In this document: in pieces, positions 27,001-34,790 of the stretch
How the letters are laid out: each line of letters begins with the position of its first letter
Position numbering within the stretch: position 1 is the first letter of the stretch
Assembly: GCA_947449135.1 (NCBI GenBank)
Contig: CANFQO010000015.1
Location: 1 to 53,596, forward strand
From: Planctomycetaceae bacterium
GTDB taxonomy: Bacteria > Planctomycetota > Planctomycetia > Pirellulales > UBA1268
Length of the DNA stretch: 53,596 nt
Direction of reading: 5' to 3'
The notes under the pieces: model-generated
Database searches by the model: none
Seen by the model: the letters and a program-made list of their open reading frames with translations, nothing else
What the model was told of the DNA's origin: nothing
Position numbers and translations under genes: made by a program

Positions 27001-27431
27001 TGCAGAAAGAAGCCCCAGGTCCAGTTCGCCCGGATCGCCTCCAGCACGCCGCGTGTTTCCGGTGGGGCCTTGTCGATGGCGCCGGCGAGCAGGATCAGCC
27101 GCTCCGGATCGTCCGGTGCCCGGTCGCCCGTCTCGGTCAGGATCCGGGTGGCGATCGCCCGGGACACCTCGGCCCAGGCACGATTGGCGACGGCCGCCTG
27201 CTCAATCCCCTGCAGTGCCTCGGCGGCTGTCTGTGGCTTCCCTTCCTCAAGTGCTTTGTCGACAGCCTTCCAGGCGACTGACCGTGGCCCATCGGAAGCA
27301 TCGTCGCCGCGGCCGCTGGAAATGGTCATGCAGGTGTCTCCGGGGAAAAGGCCAGTGAGCGAGAGAAACACGGAGCCGACGGAGAGCGTGGATCTCACGA
27401 TTCGAGCAAGACGGACGCCTGCAATGCGCAT
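21069..27431 (-). CDS. Giant alpha-2-macroglobulin-family protein lacking the thioester
   Basis: At 2120 residues this is a large bacterial alpha-2-macroglobulin-type protein, exported by a signal sequence (about residues 1-30). An N-terminal helical region (about 50-430) precedes macroglobulin (MG) domains, including the carboxypeptidase-like GHVVDLASGEPVAGAAVQLF and GIHRPGQIVFYKG. The alpha-2-M block near 1430 contains TTWQFKGLAHDAKLRSG. The thioester-domain region has ALPSLMEQTDESVETLF: the expected CxEQ is S1566-V-E-T1569, so neither the Cys nor the Gln needed for the covalent trap is present. An alpha/alpha toroid (about 1560-1900) and a receptor-like end follow. Methionine- and proline-rich linkers lie near 1270-1370. 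A structural or non-covalent inhibitor role is more likely than covalent trapping. Confidence 0.85.
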   Translation of the reverse strand: MRIAGVRLARIVRSTLSVGSVFLSLTGLFPGDTCMTISSGRGDDASDGPRSVAWKAVDKALEEGKPQTAAEALQGIEQAAVANRAWAEVSRAIATRILTETGDRAPDDPERLILLAGAIDKAPPETRGVLEAIRANWTWGFFLQNRWRFQQRTAGAADDADLRSIAEWDLPTIVGEIRKRFAAAVGGPGSPQRKTLQSLPVGEWSTILQKGTMPAASRPTMWDVVIHDAIEFASSGERGLVAPEDAFELDAAGPSLGTLEEFLAWQPDADPGITDLDSPLLETARLYRGLLEFHRADTDRTALLAADLDRILWASGAAVSRGDAADLADRKETALEAFIERAGDHETASLARFHLASLLLQDDGDNDLVEARATAMKGADAHPSSPGGVLCKNLVAQIDAKDLSIQTERSWAAPWPMVRVSYRNLATSHLRIAKADWLGRLNAGKPHAGWLDDADRQAILGLPVVREKRIDLPATDDYQQRHEDIDVGTIFDAKSLEPGTYWVIASHKADFGEADNTVHVAMVWVTRLAIVSEQQRQLFGKVAVGGQPDGQSRGALAGHVVDLASGEPVAGAAVQLFVREQQGNHPQRFGKAGVATTDKDGRYELPLEQGREYVLMASAVLDGAQHAATTEATSFWRNVQPDAQSSIVLVTDRGIHRPGQIVFYKGIACASDFSTGTYGAVDKREIEVIFRDANGREVAKARHTTTANGSFQGNFPIPTGSLPGQWSIAAQASGPNGFSGGAGVRVEEYKRPKFLVTLAAPEKSVPLGGTVVLSGTATTYTGVSVAGAKVKWQVERSARWPIWCRWFFPGLPFDSGSQRIARGTAVTDANGVFTVSFPAQADRSVPKESLPVFTYRVVADVTDSSGETRSDERTVSAGYTDIEASLSTEAWQATAPDGKPVAVAITLATTTLDGQPSAAAGTLTVNKLVQPADVRRGDFFEASPRPMPRPIRNRRATGRATVRPVPHPLPPDSADPETWVVGEAVMTEQVSTDKATGKHVATAKLPAGIYKAVFEIPAAGDVPAVKAERLIEVIDPVAERYGVKRAFVMKPQQQEIEPGNDFSAIVGTGYGNGRAYVEISQAGKTLNRFWTAAGRTQWPVGMKVGDEHRGGFTVRAWMVRDGRLHVATQTVDVPWTNKKLAITWERFTRRLEPGAKEVWRAKIASVADPLAGPAVPAVAEMVATLYDQSLDALAPHQWPTDGLMGLFRRESSWLNFGFTNSGVSFNHLVGQFTSRDAEVPAMTYCVLREPFGSPVGGGGFGGGFPGQRMLKRGMMRGMAAAPMAMSAAPADAIEAEGVEQQNERLARNFTDESMKAGGPGDPAAPPAASAPPPPPRKNLVETAFFLPTLMSDKDGNLTIEFTLPDTLTTWQFKGLAHDAKLRSGTIVDSCVSAKDLMVEPVVPRFLREGDVVQIPVKVSNRSTGRLSGSVTFALADARTNDSRDGLIDGPRTVPFDLAAGESKPVVFTVKVADGTETLRYLATGSAGRAADGEEAFLVVLPRRVLVTESVPVTLRGPGERKVAVDRLVRSAGTDIRSQSFVVQATSNPAWYAVLALPSLMEQTDESVETLFTRLYANSLARHLATSDPRIARVFKQWQGTNALTSPLDKNTELVTTLLAETPWVRDAVDEGESRARIALLFDANRADNETQAALNRLASLRNGDGGWPWFPGGTTCDSVTLGILAGFGRLRAAGVALDIQPALATIPWLDGRLVEEKRRAEKLWAGKQDDIVLTPIGVSALYTRSFFTTDAPPQGEAAEAIRWAYDVARRSWTKLDARLTQGQIAIALFRSGDRPTALSIIDSLKQRAVDADATRRDGASAGSEKASWQGMWWRDSHPGWWSWAYAPIATQAIMIEAFDEVAGDKDAVEALKVWLLSQKRTSQWPGSRATADAVGALLCRGDDLLGSQELVTVTVGGEQVQPAEVEAGTGFFEERFTRREITPAMGEVVVTKRDKGLAFGGVHWQYLDDIAQVPAAGREELAIEKQLFIKKATKAGPELVPTAKNGTTAVEVGDELVVRLVVTSDRDYEFLELRDHRPSLTEPVDVLSGWRWGDGAGWYVAVRDTATQFFFERLPRGTHVFEYSLRAAHRGTASSGFATIQSRYAPEFSAHSESLPLEVK

Positions 27432-27572
27432 GGCACGACCTTCCGAAGCGGAATAACGAACGGACCTGTTCTCGACCGCAGAAGTCTACGGGGCAGGGCC
27501 AATTTGGTGACAGTTCGCCCCTCTCCCCCGAAGGCGACACCGATGCATCATAGCGATGACCGCTTCCCCGAC

Positions 27573-27599
27573 TTGACGCATGCTGAGCGCATGTATACT
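27573..27599 (+). promoter_or_regulatory. Candidate recQ promoter with internal inverted repeat
   Basis: TTGACG (27573-27578) and TATACT (27594-27599) resemble -35 and -10 boxes, though the 15-base spacer is short. The whole spacer is an inverted repeat, CATGC-TGAGC-GCATG (27579-27593). It sits about 30 bases upstream of recQ, so a bound protein would block the promoter. It does not match the enterobacterial LexA consensus. Confidence 0.4.
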
Positions 27600-27629
27600 T
27601 CTTAGAAAAGGCCCTCCACGGCGCCCGCC

Positions 27630-29657
27630 ATGCCGCACGATCTCCACACTGTTCTCGCTCGTACGTTCGGTCACGCCGAATTCCGTGATGGACAGGAGAC
27701 GGTGATCCAGACGCTGTTGGCCGGCAGGAGCACGCTGGCGATCTTTCCCACGGGGGCCGGCAAGTCGCTCTGCTACCAACTGCCCAGCCTGCTCATGAAC
27801 GGGCTGACGGTCGTGATCTCGCCCCTGATCGCCCTGATGAAGGATCAGGTCGAGGTGCTCCGGTCGCGTGGCATTGCAGCAGCGCGGCTTGACTCGTCGC
27901 TGACCGCGGCGGAGATGGCGGGCGTCTATGACAGCATCCGAAGCGGCACGCTGAAACTGCTCTACATCGCGCCAGAGCGGCTCGTGAACGAGCAGTTCGT
28001 GGCGCGGCTCAGGCAGACGCGGGTTGCGATGATGGCGGTGGACGAGGCCCACTGCATCTCCGAGTGGGGGCATAACTTCCGGCCGGAGTATCTGCGGCTG
28101 GCGCACGTGGCCCGGGAGCTCGGCATCAGTCCCGTGCTGGCGTTGACGGCGACCGCAACACCCCACGTCGCTGCCGACATCCGCCGCGCCTTCGGCATCA
28201 CCACGTCCGACCATGTGCAGACCTCGTTTCTGCGTCCAAACCTCCGCTATCGGATCACACCCTGCACGGCAGGGGAGCGGCTCGGGTTGTTGACGAGCCG
28301 GTTGCTCGAGCGACGGGAACCCGCGATTGTCTACGTCACGCTGCAGAAGACCGCCGAGGAAGTGGCAACGCACCTGAGAAAAAGCGGGCTCGAGGCACTC
28401 GCCTATCACGCGGGTCTGCCGGATGAACAGCGGCACGATGCACAGGATGCGTTCATGGCGGGCCGTGTCGACACGATCGTTGCCACGATCGCCTTCGGCA
28501 TGGGTATCGACAAGTCTGACATCCGCGGGGTGTATCACTTCAACCTGCCCAAGACGCTGGAAAACTACGCCCAGGAGACGGGCCGCGCCGGCCGCGACGG
28601 GAGGTCCTCGGTCTGCGAACTCTTGGCGTGTGCCGATGATCGGATCGTGCTCGAAAATTTCACCTACGGCGACACGCCAACGCCACAGGCAATCAGACAG
28701 CTCCTCGATGTGCTTCTCGTGTCGAGTGCGTCCGCTCACGGCGAATGGGACATCTCGCTCTATGAGATTGCGCAGGCCACCGACATCCGTCCGCTGGTGA
28801 TCGAAACGGTGATCACCCATCTCGAACTCGCCGGGGTTCTGCGGCCGCTGGGGAGTTTCTATGCCAGCTATCAGTGGCGGCTGCTGAAGCCCGAGACGGC
28901 AGTCCTGTCAGGGCACACGCCTGAGCGGCAGGAATTTCTCCGACGGCTGTTGCACTGCGGCAAGCGTGGTACGAAGTGGACCACGCTCACTCCCGATGAG
29001 GCGGCCACCGACTTGGCGGAGCCGCGGGATCGGATTCTCAAGGCGCTCACCTGGCTGGCAGATTCGGGCGACATCGAACTCAAGCCTAGCGGCAGCCGTC
29101 AGCGCTACCGGCTCGACGGCCCGCCGGAGAAGCGTGATCCGGAGCGGCTCGCGGAGTCGATGCAGCAATTGTTTGCCGCCCGCGAGGCACGCGATGTCGA
29201 GCGACTGCAGGGGGTGCTCGACTTCGCTGGGCATCGCGGCTGTCTGACCCGACGTCTCCTCCACTATTTCGGGGAGGAGTTTGGCAATGGGTTAGGCGAG
29301 GAGGCTCGTCTTGGGTGCGGCAGTTGCACGAGCTGCGAAGCAGACACACCCGCCGCCTCTGGCGATGCATCGCGGGCTATCCCGGCTTCCGCCGTGCCGC
29401 CGATCACGGCCGAGCAGACCGCGGCAGTCCGCAGCCTGATCGCCGAAGGCCACTCGTCGCTGGGCTCTCCGCGACAGGTGGCCCGTTTTCTCTGCGGGCT
29501 CACGAGCCCGGCCACCACCCGCGAACGGCTGGGCCGGCATGCCGCCTTCGGACAGCTGGCCCGTGTGCCCTTCGCGGACGTTCTCAACCGGGCCGAGGTG
29601 CTGATGGGCTCGAGCACAAGCAGCCCGGGGCCGGCGGTGCGTGGAGATGCCCCTTGA
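27630..29657 (+). CDS. recQ: ATP-dependent DNA helicase RecQ
   Basis: The 675-residue protein is a RecQ helicase, which unwinds DNA 3' to 5' in recombination repair. It has Walker A PTGAGKS (residues 40-46), the DEAH box in VDEAHCISEWGHNFRPEY (138-141) and motif VI QETGRAGRDG. A zinc-binding region has four cysteines (RGCLTRRLL, then CGSCTSC near residues 565-572). No HRDC domain is evident; instead about 100 residues follow (PRQVARFLCGLTSP, FGQLARVPFADVL), a tail seen in some bacterial RecQ proteins. The gene stands alone, divergent from the macroglobulin gene across 198 bases. Confidence 0.93.
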   Translation: MPHDLHTVLARTFGHAEFRDGQETVIQTLLAGRSTLAIFPTGAGKSLCYQLPSLLMNGLTVVISPLIALMKDQVEVLRSRGIAAARLDSSLTAAEMAGVYDSIRSGTLKLLYIAPERLVNEQFVARLRQTRVAMMAVDEAHCISEWGHNFRPEYLRLAHVARELGISPVLALTATATPHVAADIRRAFGITTSDHVQTSFLRPNLRYRITPCTAGERLGLLTSRLLERREPAIVYVTLQKTAEEVATHLRKSGLEALAYHAGLPDEQRHDAQDAFMAGRVDTIVATIAFGMGIDKSDIRGVYHFNLPKTLENYAQETGRAGRDGRSSVCELLACADDRIVLENFTYGDTPTPQAIRQLLDVLLVSSASAHGEWDISLYEIAQATDIRPLVIETVITHLELAGVLRPLGSFYASYQWRLLKPETAVLSGHTPERQEFLRRLLHCGKRGTKWTTLTPDEAATDLAEPRDRILKALTWLADSGDIELKPSGSRQRYRLDGPPEKRDPERLAESMQQLFAAREARDVERLQGVLDFAGHRGCLTRRLLHYFGEEFGNGLGEEARLGCGSCTSCEADTPAASGDASRAIPASAVPPITAEQTAAVRSLIAEGHSSLGSPRQVARFLCGLTSPATTRERLGRHAAFGQLARVPFADVLNRAEVLMGSSTSSPGPAVRGDAP

Positions 29658-29692
29658 AGCTGGGGGCGAAGAGCACGCCGCCGCCTCGGGAC

Positions 29693-29774
29693 ATGGGCTG
29701 AGCTGGGGCATACGCCCATCGACAGCCGAGGCGCAAGCCCTTGTCAACAATGGGCTTAGGGAAACAGTCGGCTG
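29693..29774 (+). promoter_or_regulatory. Nested hairpins between recQ and the PSCyt-LamG gene
   Basis: ATGGGC (29693-29698) pairs with GCCCAT (29714-29719). Next, CAGCCGA (29723-29729) pairs with TCGGCTG (29768-29774), enclosing a strong stem AAGCCCTTG-TCAA-CAATGGGCTT (29735-29757) with one bulged T. ATGGGC and GCCC words recur, so alternative pairings are possible. The block could be a recQ terminator region (no T-run) or a leader of the gene starting at 29922. It matches no riboswitch class I know. Confidence 0.4.
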
Positions 29775-29921
29775 ACGCAACCGCCGCGGTGTGCGGCAAT
29801 GGTGTGCTATATATGATGAATGAAGTCAGTGTCGTCGGAGCGCAACGTCGACTCCTTGGGATTCATGGCCGAAAGTCGAGGCGGGCCCTCCGTCTCGGTC
29901 TGTCTGCAGTCAGGAGAGCAG

Positions 29922-32900
29922 ATGAGTCGCTCCACGCCCCGATTGCCTGTTGCCCGATTGCCTGTCGTTAGGTTTATAGGTTCAGGCAGCATCTGGGCAG
30001 TAATGCTGGGCCTGTTCCTGTCGGGCAGTCTGTTGGCCGCCGACCCGGTTGCGGACACCACGCTCTCATTCAACAAGGACATCCGCCCCATCCTGGTTGA
30101 GAACTGCTTTTCCTGCCATGGCGCCGATAGTGCCGGGCGGAAGGCCGAGCTTCGGCTTGACCAGCGGGACGTAGCGGTTGAGTCGGGGGCGATTGTCCCT
30201 GGCGACACCGATTCGAGCGTCATGCTCGACCGGATCTTCTCCGATGATCCCGACGAGATGATGCCGCCGCCCGCCCACAAGAAGACGCTCACTTCAGAGC
30301 AGAAAGAGATGCTCAAGCGATGGATCGCCGAAGGCGCGGCCTACGAGCCTCACTGGTCGTTCCTGCCACCGCAGCGGACTGACCTGCCGGCGGTGAAAAA
30401 TGAGGCGTGGATCAGAAACCCGATCGACCGTTTCATCCTCGCACGTCTGGAGTCGGAAGGCCTCACCCCCGCCCCAGAGGCTGATCGGCGCACACTGGCT
30501 CGCCGGTTGTCGCTCGACATCACCGGCCTACCGCCGGAGCCAGCCGTCGTCGATGCGTTCGTGGCCGATCCATCGGCCGATGCCTACGAACGCTTGGTCG
30601 ATGCGCTGCTGGCGAGCTTGGAATGGGGGGAACAGCGTGGCCGCTACTGGCTCGACTACTCCCGCTACGGCGACACCAATGGCATCCACATCGACAACTT
30701 CCGAGAGATGTGGACCTATCGGCAGTGGGTGATCAACGCCTTCAACCGCAATCTGCCATTCGATCAGTTCACAATCCTGCAACTTGCCGGTGATCTGGTC
30801 AGCGATCACGGTCCGGCCGCCACGCCGGAACAGATTCTCGACAAGCGTGTGGCCAGTGGCTTCAACCGCTGCAATATCACGACCAGCGAGGGGGGCGCGA
30901 TCGACGAGGAGTATCTGGTGCTCTACGCCCGCGACCGCACCGAGACAACGTCGGCAGTGTGGATGGGCCTGACAACGGGCTGTGCCGTCTGCCACGACCA
31001 CAAGTTCGATCCGCTGTCGCAGAAGGAGTTCTACGCACTCTCGGCATTCTTCAATAACACGACCCAGCCCGCCATGGACGGCAACGTGCATGACACGCCG
31101 CCGATCCTGCCGGTGCCGAAGCCGGATGACCGAGCCAGATTCGCCCAACTGGAACAGGAACTGCCGGCCGCGAGGGCCGCCGTTGAGGCTCGCAAGGCCG
31201 CCGCCCGCCCGGAGTTTGACACCTGGATCGGAGCGGCAACCGCCGAGTCGGCCGCTCGCCTTCTGCCGCAGGACACCCGACTGCTCGACATGCCGCTGCT
31301 GGAGGGGCTGGGAAACCTGACCCGCGTGGGAGTCATGGGAGGGGATATCGATCTGCCGCTGGCTCCACCGACCGCCTGGCAGCCAGGGCCCGGTGGTGTT
31401 CCTGCCTTACTGCTTGACGGCAAGGTGGCCGAACTGGCCACGGTGGGCGACTTTGAGCACGACCAGTCGTTCAGCGCCACCTTTTGGATCAAGCCGCCTG
31501 CCAACGATTCGTTCTACGCCATCCTCGCCCGGATGGATGAGGCGGCGGCCCACCGCGGCTGGGACATGGCGGTCAGCGGCCGCCGTGTCGCCATGCATCT
31601 GATCCATAGTCATCCCGACGACAGCCTGAAGGTCGTGGCCAAGGAACAACTCAAGGCCGATGAATGGACGTATGTTGCCATCACCTACGACGGTTCGGGT
31701 GAGTCCAAAGGCATCAAGGTTTATTACAACGGCAAGCAGCAGGAGCTGAATGTCGAAAACAAGGACTTCAAGAAAAACACCACCCGCACGACAGTGCCAC
31801 TGGTCATCGGTGCCCGTGCTGGGGGATCGGGAGCGCACGGCGTGGGACTCGCCAGCCTGTCGCTCTGGGGCCGTAGCCTCTCGGCCGGCGAGGTGGAGGG
31901 GATTTTTCGTGGCCGGGAACTGGCTGCCATCGTCAAACTGCCGGCGGCCGATCGTGCCAAGTCGGCAGAACCCCTCTACTCCTGGTGGCTGAACAGTGTC
32001 GACGAACCGTTTCAGGCGGCCACCGCCAGGGTGGCGGCGCTCAATGGCGAAGAGGCTGCGATTCGCAAACAGGGCACGATCGCCCATGTGATGCACGAGA
32101 AGCCGGAGATGCCCAAGGCATTCGTGCTCAGCCGGGGTGACTACGACAAGCGCCTGGATGAGGTGCAGCCCGGCACGCCAGAGGCGCTTCCCGGCTTTCC
32201 GGAGGGGGCCCCGCGCAACCGGCTGGGGCTGGCGCAGTGGCTGCTGCTCTCCGACCATCCGCTCACGTCGCGGGTGACGGTGAATCGGTTTTGGCAGGAG
32301 GTATTCGGCACGGGGCTCGTGCGGACCAGCGGCGATTTTGGCATCACCGGTGAACTTCCCAGCCATCCAGAACTGCTCGACTGGCTGGCGGTGGAATTCC
32401 GCGAGACCGGCTGGGATGTGAAGAAGCTCTTCAAGCTGATGGTGACCAGCGCCGCCTATCGGCAGCAGGCAGTGGCGACGCCGGAGAAGCTCGTCAAGGA
32501 CAATGCCAATCGATTGCTCTCGCGCGGTCCGCGTTTTCGGATGGATGCAGAGATGGTCCGCGACTACGCGCTCGCGTCCAGCGGCCTGCTCGTCCGGCAG
32601 CTTGGGGGTCCGAGTGTGAAGCCTTATCAGCCCGATGGCGTCTGGGAGGCTGTGTCGATGGGCGGAAACACCAACCGCTATGTGCGCGACAAGGGAGAAA
32701 ATCTCTACCGGCGCAGTATGTACTGGTTCTGGAAGCGGACGGCTCCCCCGGCCTCGATGGACATATTCAACGCGCCTTCACGGGAGAACTGCACCGTGAA
32801 GCGGGAGCGGACCAATACGCCTTTGCAGGCGCTCGTCACGCTCAACGACGAGCAGTTTGTCGAGGCAGCCCGCGTGCTGGCGGATCGGGCGCTGGAGCTC

Positions 32901-33158
32901 GGTGGTGAGACGGACGAATCCCGCCTCGATTTCATTGCCAAGCGGATCCTCTCGCGGCCGCTCAGCCCGCAGGAGATGACGATCGTGAAGCAGTCGTTGG
33001 CCGATCTCTCCGGCTGGTATGCGGGTCATCCGGAGGAGGCGAAGCAGCTCATCGAGGTGGGGGATTCCAAGCCCCGTGCAGGCGATGCAGTGCAGCAGGC
33101 CAGCTGGACAATGCTTACGAATGAACTGATGAACCTCGACGAGGTGCTCTGCAAATGA
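29922..33158 (+). CDS. Planctomycete cytochrome c / DUF1549 / LamG / DUF1553 protein
   Basis: The 1078-residue protein parallels the one at 9979 but carries an extra domain. After a signal sequence (about residues 1-45), a cytochrome domain has CFSCH at 62-66. DUF1549 has CAVCHDHKFDP near 354. A LamG/concanavalin-like domain (about 495-665; SFSATFWIKP, GWDMAVSGRR, WTYVAITYDG) is inserted before DUF1553 (HPLTSRVTVNRFWQEVFG; TPLQALVTLNDEQFVEAAR). LamG domains usually bind carbohydrate, so this protein may be held to a glycan. The start at 29922 has a good ribosome site, AGGAGA at 29912-29917. Its stop overlaps the next start (ATGA), so it is coupled to the DUF1501 partner. Confidence 0.9.
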   Translation: MSRSTPRLPVARLPVVRFIGSGSIWAVMLGLFLSGSLLAADPVADTTLSFNKDIRPILVENCFSCHGADSAGRKAELRLDQRDVAVESGAIVPGDTDSSVMLDRIFSDDPDEMMPPPAHKKTLTSEQKEMLKRWIAEGAAYEPHWSFLPPQRTDLPAVKNEAWIRNPIDRFILARLESEGLTPAPEADRRTLARRLSLDITGLPPEPAVVDAFVADPSADAYERLVDALLASLEWGEQRGRYWLDYSRYGDTNGIHIDNFREMWTYRQWVINAFNRNLPFDQFTILQLAGDLVSDHGPAATPEQILDKRVASGFNRCNITTSEGGAIDEEYLVLYARDRTETTSAVWMGLTTGCAVCHDHKFDPLSQKEFYALSAFFNNTTQPAMDGNVHDTPPILPVPKPDDRARFAQLEQELPAARAAVEARKAAARPEFDTWIGAATAESAARLLPQDTRLLDMPLLEGLGNLTRVGVMGGDIDLPLAPPTAWQPGPGGVPALLLDGKVAELATVGDFEHDQSFSATFWIKPPANDSFYAILARMDEAAAHRGWDMAVSGRRVAMHLIHSHPDDSLKVVAKEQLKADEWTYVAITYDGSGESKGIKVYYNGKQQELNVENKDFKKNTTRTTVPLVIGARAGGSGAHGVGLASLSLWGRSLSAGEVEGIFRGRELAAIVKLPAADRAKSAEPLYSWWLNSVDEPFQAATARVAALNGEEAAIRKQGTIAHVMHEKPEMPKAFVLSRGDYDKRLDEVQPGTPEALPGFPEGAPRNRLGLAQWLLLSDHPLTSRVTVNRFWQEVFGTGLVRTSGDFGITGELPSHPELLDWLAVEFRETGWDVKKLFKLMVTSAAYRQQAVATPEKLVKDNANRLLSRGPRFRMDAEMVRDYALASSGLLVRQLGGPSVKPYQPDGVWEAVSMGGNTNRYVRDKGENLYRRSMYWFWKRTAPPASMDIFNAPSRENCTVKRERTNTPLQALVTLNDEQFVEAARVLADRALELGGETDESRLDFIAKRILSRPLSPQEMTIVKQSLADLSGWYAGHPEEAKQLIEVGDSKPRAGDAVQQASWTMLTNELMNLDEVLCK

Positions 33159-34648
33159 ACCCTCCTAGCAACTTCCCGCTCGATGAACTGGGGTTGAATC
33201 TCACCCGCCGTCGCTTTTTTGAGCGTGGCAGCCATCTGCTCGGCGGCGCGGCCTTGGCGACGCTCTGCGGCGATCGCGCAGCGCTCGGCAACGCATCATC
33301 CGCGGCCACGGGTGGGATTGAGCGAGTCGCCGGCGCGATCGGCCCGCAATTCGCCCCCAAGGCGAAGCATGTGATCTACCTGCACATGGTGGGTGGGCCA
33401 CCGCAACTGGATCTCTACGACTACAAGCCGGCGATGAACGACTGGTACGACAAGGATCTCCCTGAGAGCATCCGCAACGGCCAGAGGCTCACCACGATGA
33501 CATCGGGTCAGAAGCGATTTCCGATCGCGCCGAGCCGGTTCAAATTTTCCCAGCACGGGAAAAGCGGCATGTGGGTGACCGAACTGCTGCCCCACACGGC
33601 GAAGATGGTCGACGACATGTGCTTCATCCGCAGCATGCACACCGAGGCGATCAACCACGAGCCAGCCATCACCTACATGCAGACCGGCAACCAGATTCCT
33701 GGCCGGCCCTGCCTGGGCGCCTGGGCCAGCTACGGCCTCGGCTCGCTCAACCATGACCTGCCGACGTTTGTCGTGCTGGTGGCCCGTCCGAGCAACACCG
33801 AGCAGGTGCAGGCGATCGGCGCCCGGCTCTGGTCGAGCGGCTATCTGCCCGGCGAGCATGCCGCGGTCAGCTTCCGCTCGGCCGGCGATCCGATCCTCTA
33901 CATCAACAATCCGCCGGGGGTTTCGGGTGAGGTTCGCCGCAAGACGCTCGACGGCTTGCAGGCGATGAACCAGCGAACGCTCGAACAGATCGGCGACCCC
34001 GAGACCCGCACCCGCATCGCACAATATGAGATGGCCTATCGCATGCAGGCCAGCGTGCCGGAACTCACCGATCTGGCAACGGAGCCGGAGCACACCTACG
34101 CCCTCTACGGCGAGGATGCCAAGAAGCCGGGCACGTTCGCCAACAACGTGCTGATGGCTCGCCGGATGGTGGAACGGGGCGTGCGGTTCGTGCAGATCTA
34201 TCTCAACAACTGGGATACCCACGGCAACATCGCCGGTCGGCTGCCGAGCCAGTGCAAGGACATCGATCAGGCCTGCTACGGTCTCGTGCAGGACCTGAAG
34301 CAGCGGGGACTGCTCGACGAGACCCTCATCATCTGGGGAGGCGAGTTCGGGCGGACGGTCTACTCGCAGGGCGGCCTTTCCAAGGAAAACTACGGCCGCG
34401 ACCACCATCCCAGGTGCTTCACGATGTGGATGGCCGGAGGCGGCTCGCGGCCTGGCCAGGTGTATGGAGAGACCGACGACTTCTCCTACAACATCGTCAA
34501 GGATCCGGTGCACATCCGCGACTTCCACGCCACGGTGCTCGAGTTGCTCGGCTTCGACCACGAGCGGTTCACCTACCGCCATCTCGGTCTCGATCAGAAG
34601 CTCACCGGCGTGGAGCATGCCCGCGTGATCAAGGACCTGCTCGCCTGA
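33155..34648 (+). CDS. DUF1501 protein with Tat-type signal
   Basis: The 497-residue protein is a paralogue of the one at 12685. LTRRRFFERGSHLLGG is a Tat-like signal. Shared family blocks are VIYLHMVGGPPQLDLYDYK, MHTEAINHEPAITYMQTG, LIIWGGEFGRTVYSQG and RDHHPRCFTMWMAGGGSR. The fold resembles sulfatases and alkaline phosphatases, but the activity is unknown. It begins within the stop of the PSCyt-LamG gene and is followed by the giant heme/copper protein after 142 bases, making an apparent three-gene unit. The spacer 34649-34790 shows no clear regulatory feature. Confidence 0.9.
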   Translation: MNPPSNFPLDELGLNLTRRRFFERGSHLLGGAALATLCGDRAALGNASSAATGGIERVAGAIGPQFAPKAKHVIYLHMVGGPPQLDLYDYKPAMNDWYDKDLPESIRNGQRLTTMTSGQKRFPIAPSRFKFSQHGKSGMWVTELLPHTAKMVDDMCFIRSMHTEAINHEPAITYMQTGNQIPGRPCLGAWASYGLGSLNHDLPTFVVLVARPSNTEQVQAIGARLWSSGYLPGEHAAVSFRSAGDPILYINNPPGVSGEVRRKTLDGLQAMNQRTLEQIGDPETRTRIAQYEMAYRMQASVPELTDLATEPEHTYALYGEDAKKPGTFANNVLMARRMVERGVRFVQIYLNNWDTHGNIAGRLPSQCKDIDQACYGLVQDLKQRGLLDETLIIWGGEFGRTVYSQGGLSKENYGRDHHPRCFTMWMAGGGSRPGQVYGETDDFSYNIVKDPVHIRDFHATVLELLGFDHERFTYRHLGLDQKLTGVEHARVIKDLLA

Positions 34649-34790
34649 GCGCTTTCCTTCAGGGCGGCTGGCGGTTTGCGGCCAGCGCTGGAGCGGGCCG
34701 TGCGCGATGACAGACGGCGCATGGAGCCGACCCCATGCGATAGGCTACATTGAGCCTCGGTTCAGGCAGCCTTCTTCTGGAGTTGTGCGC

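Noticed and set aside
27573..27599. LexA/SOS box before recQ
   Set aside because: The CTGT-N8-ACAG pattern is absent; only a different inverted repeat is seen.
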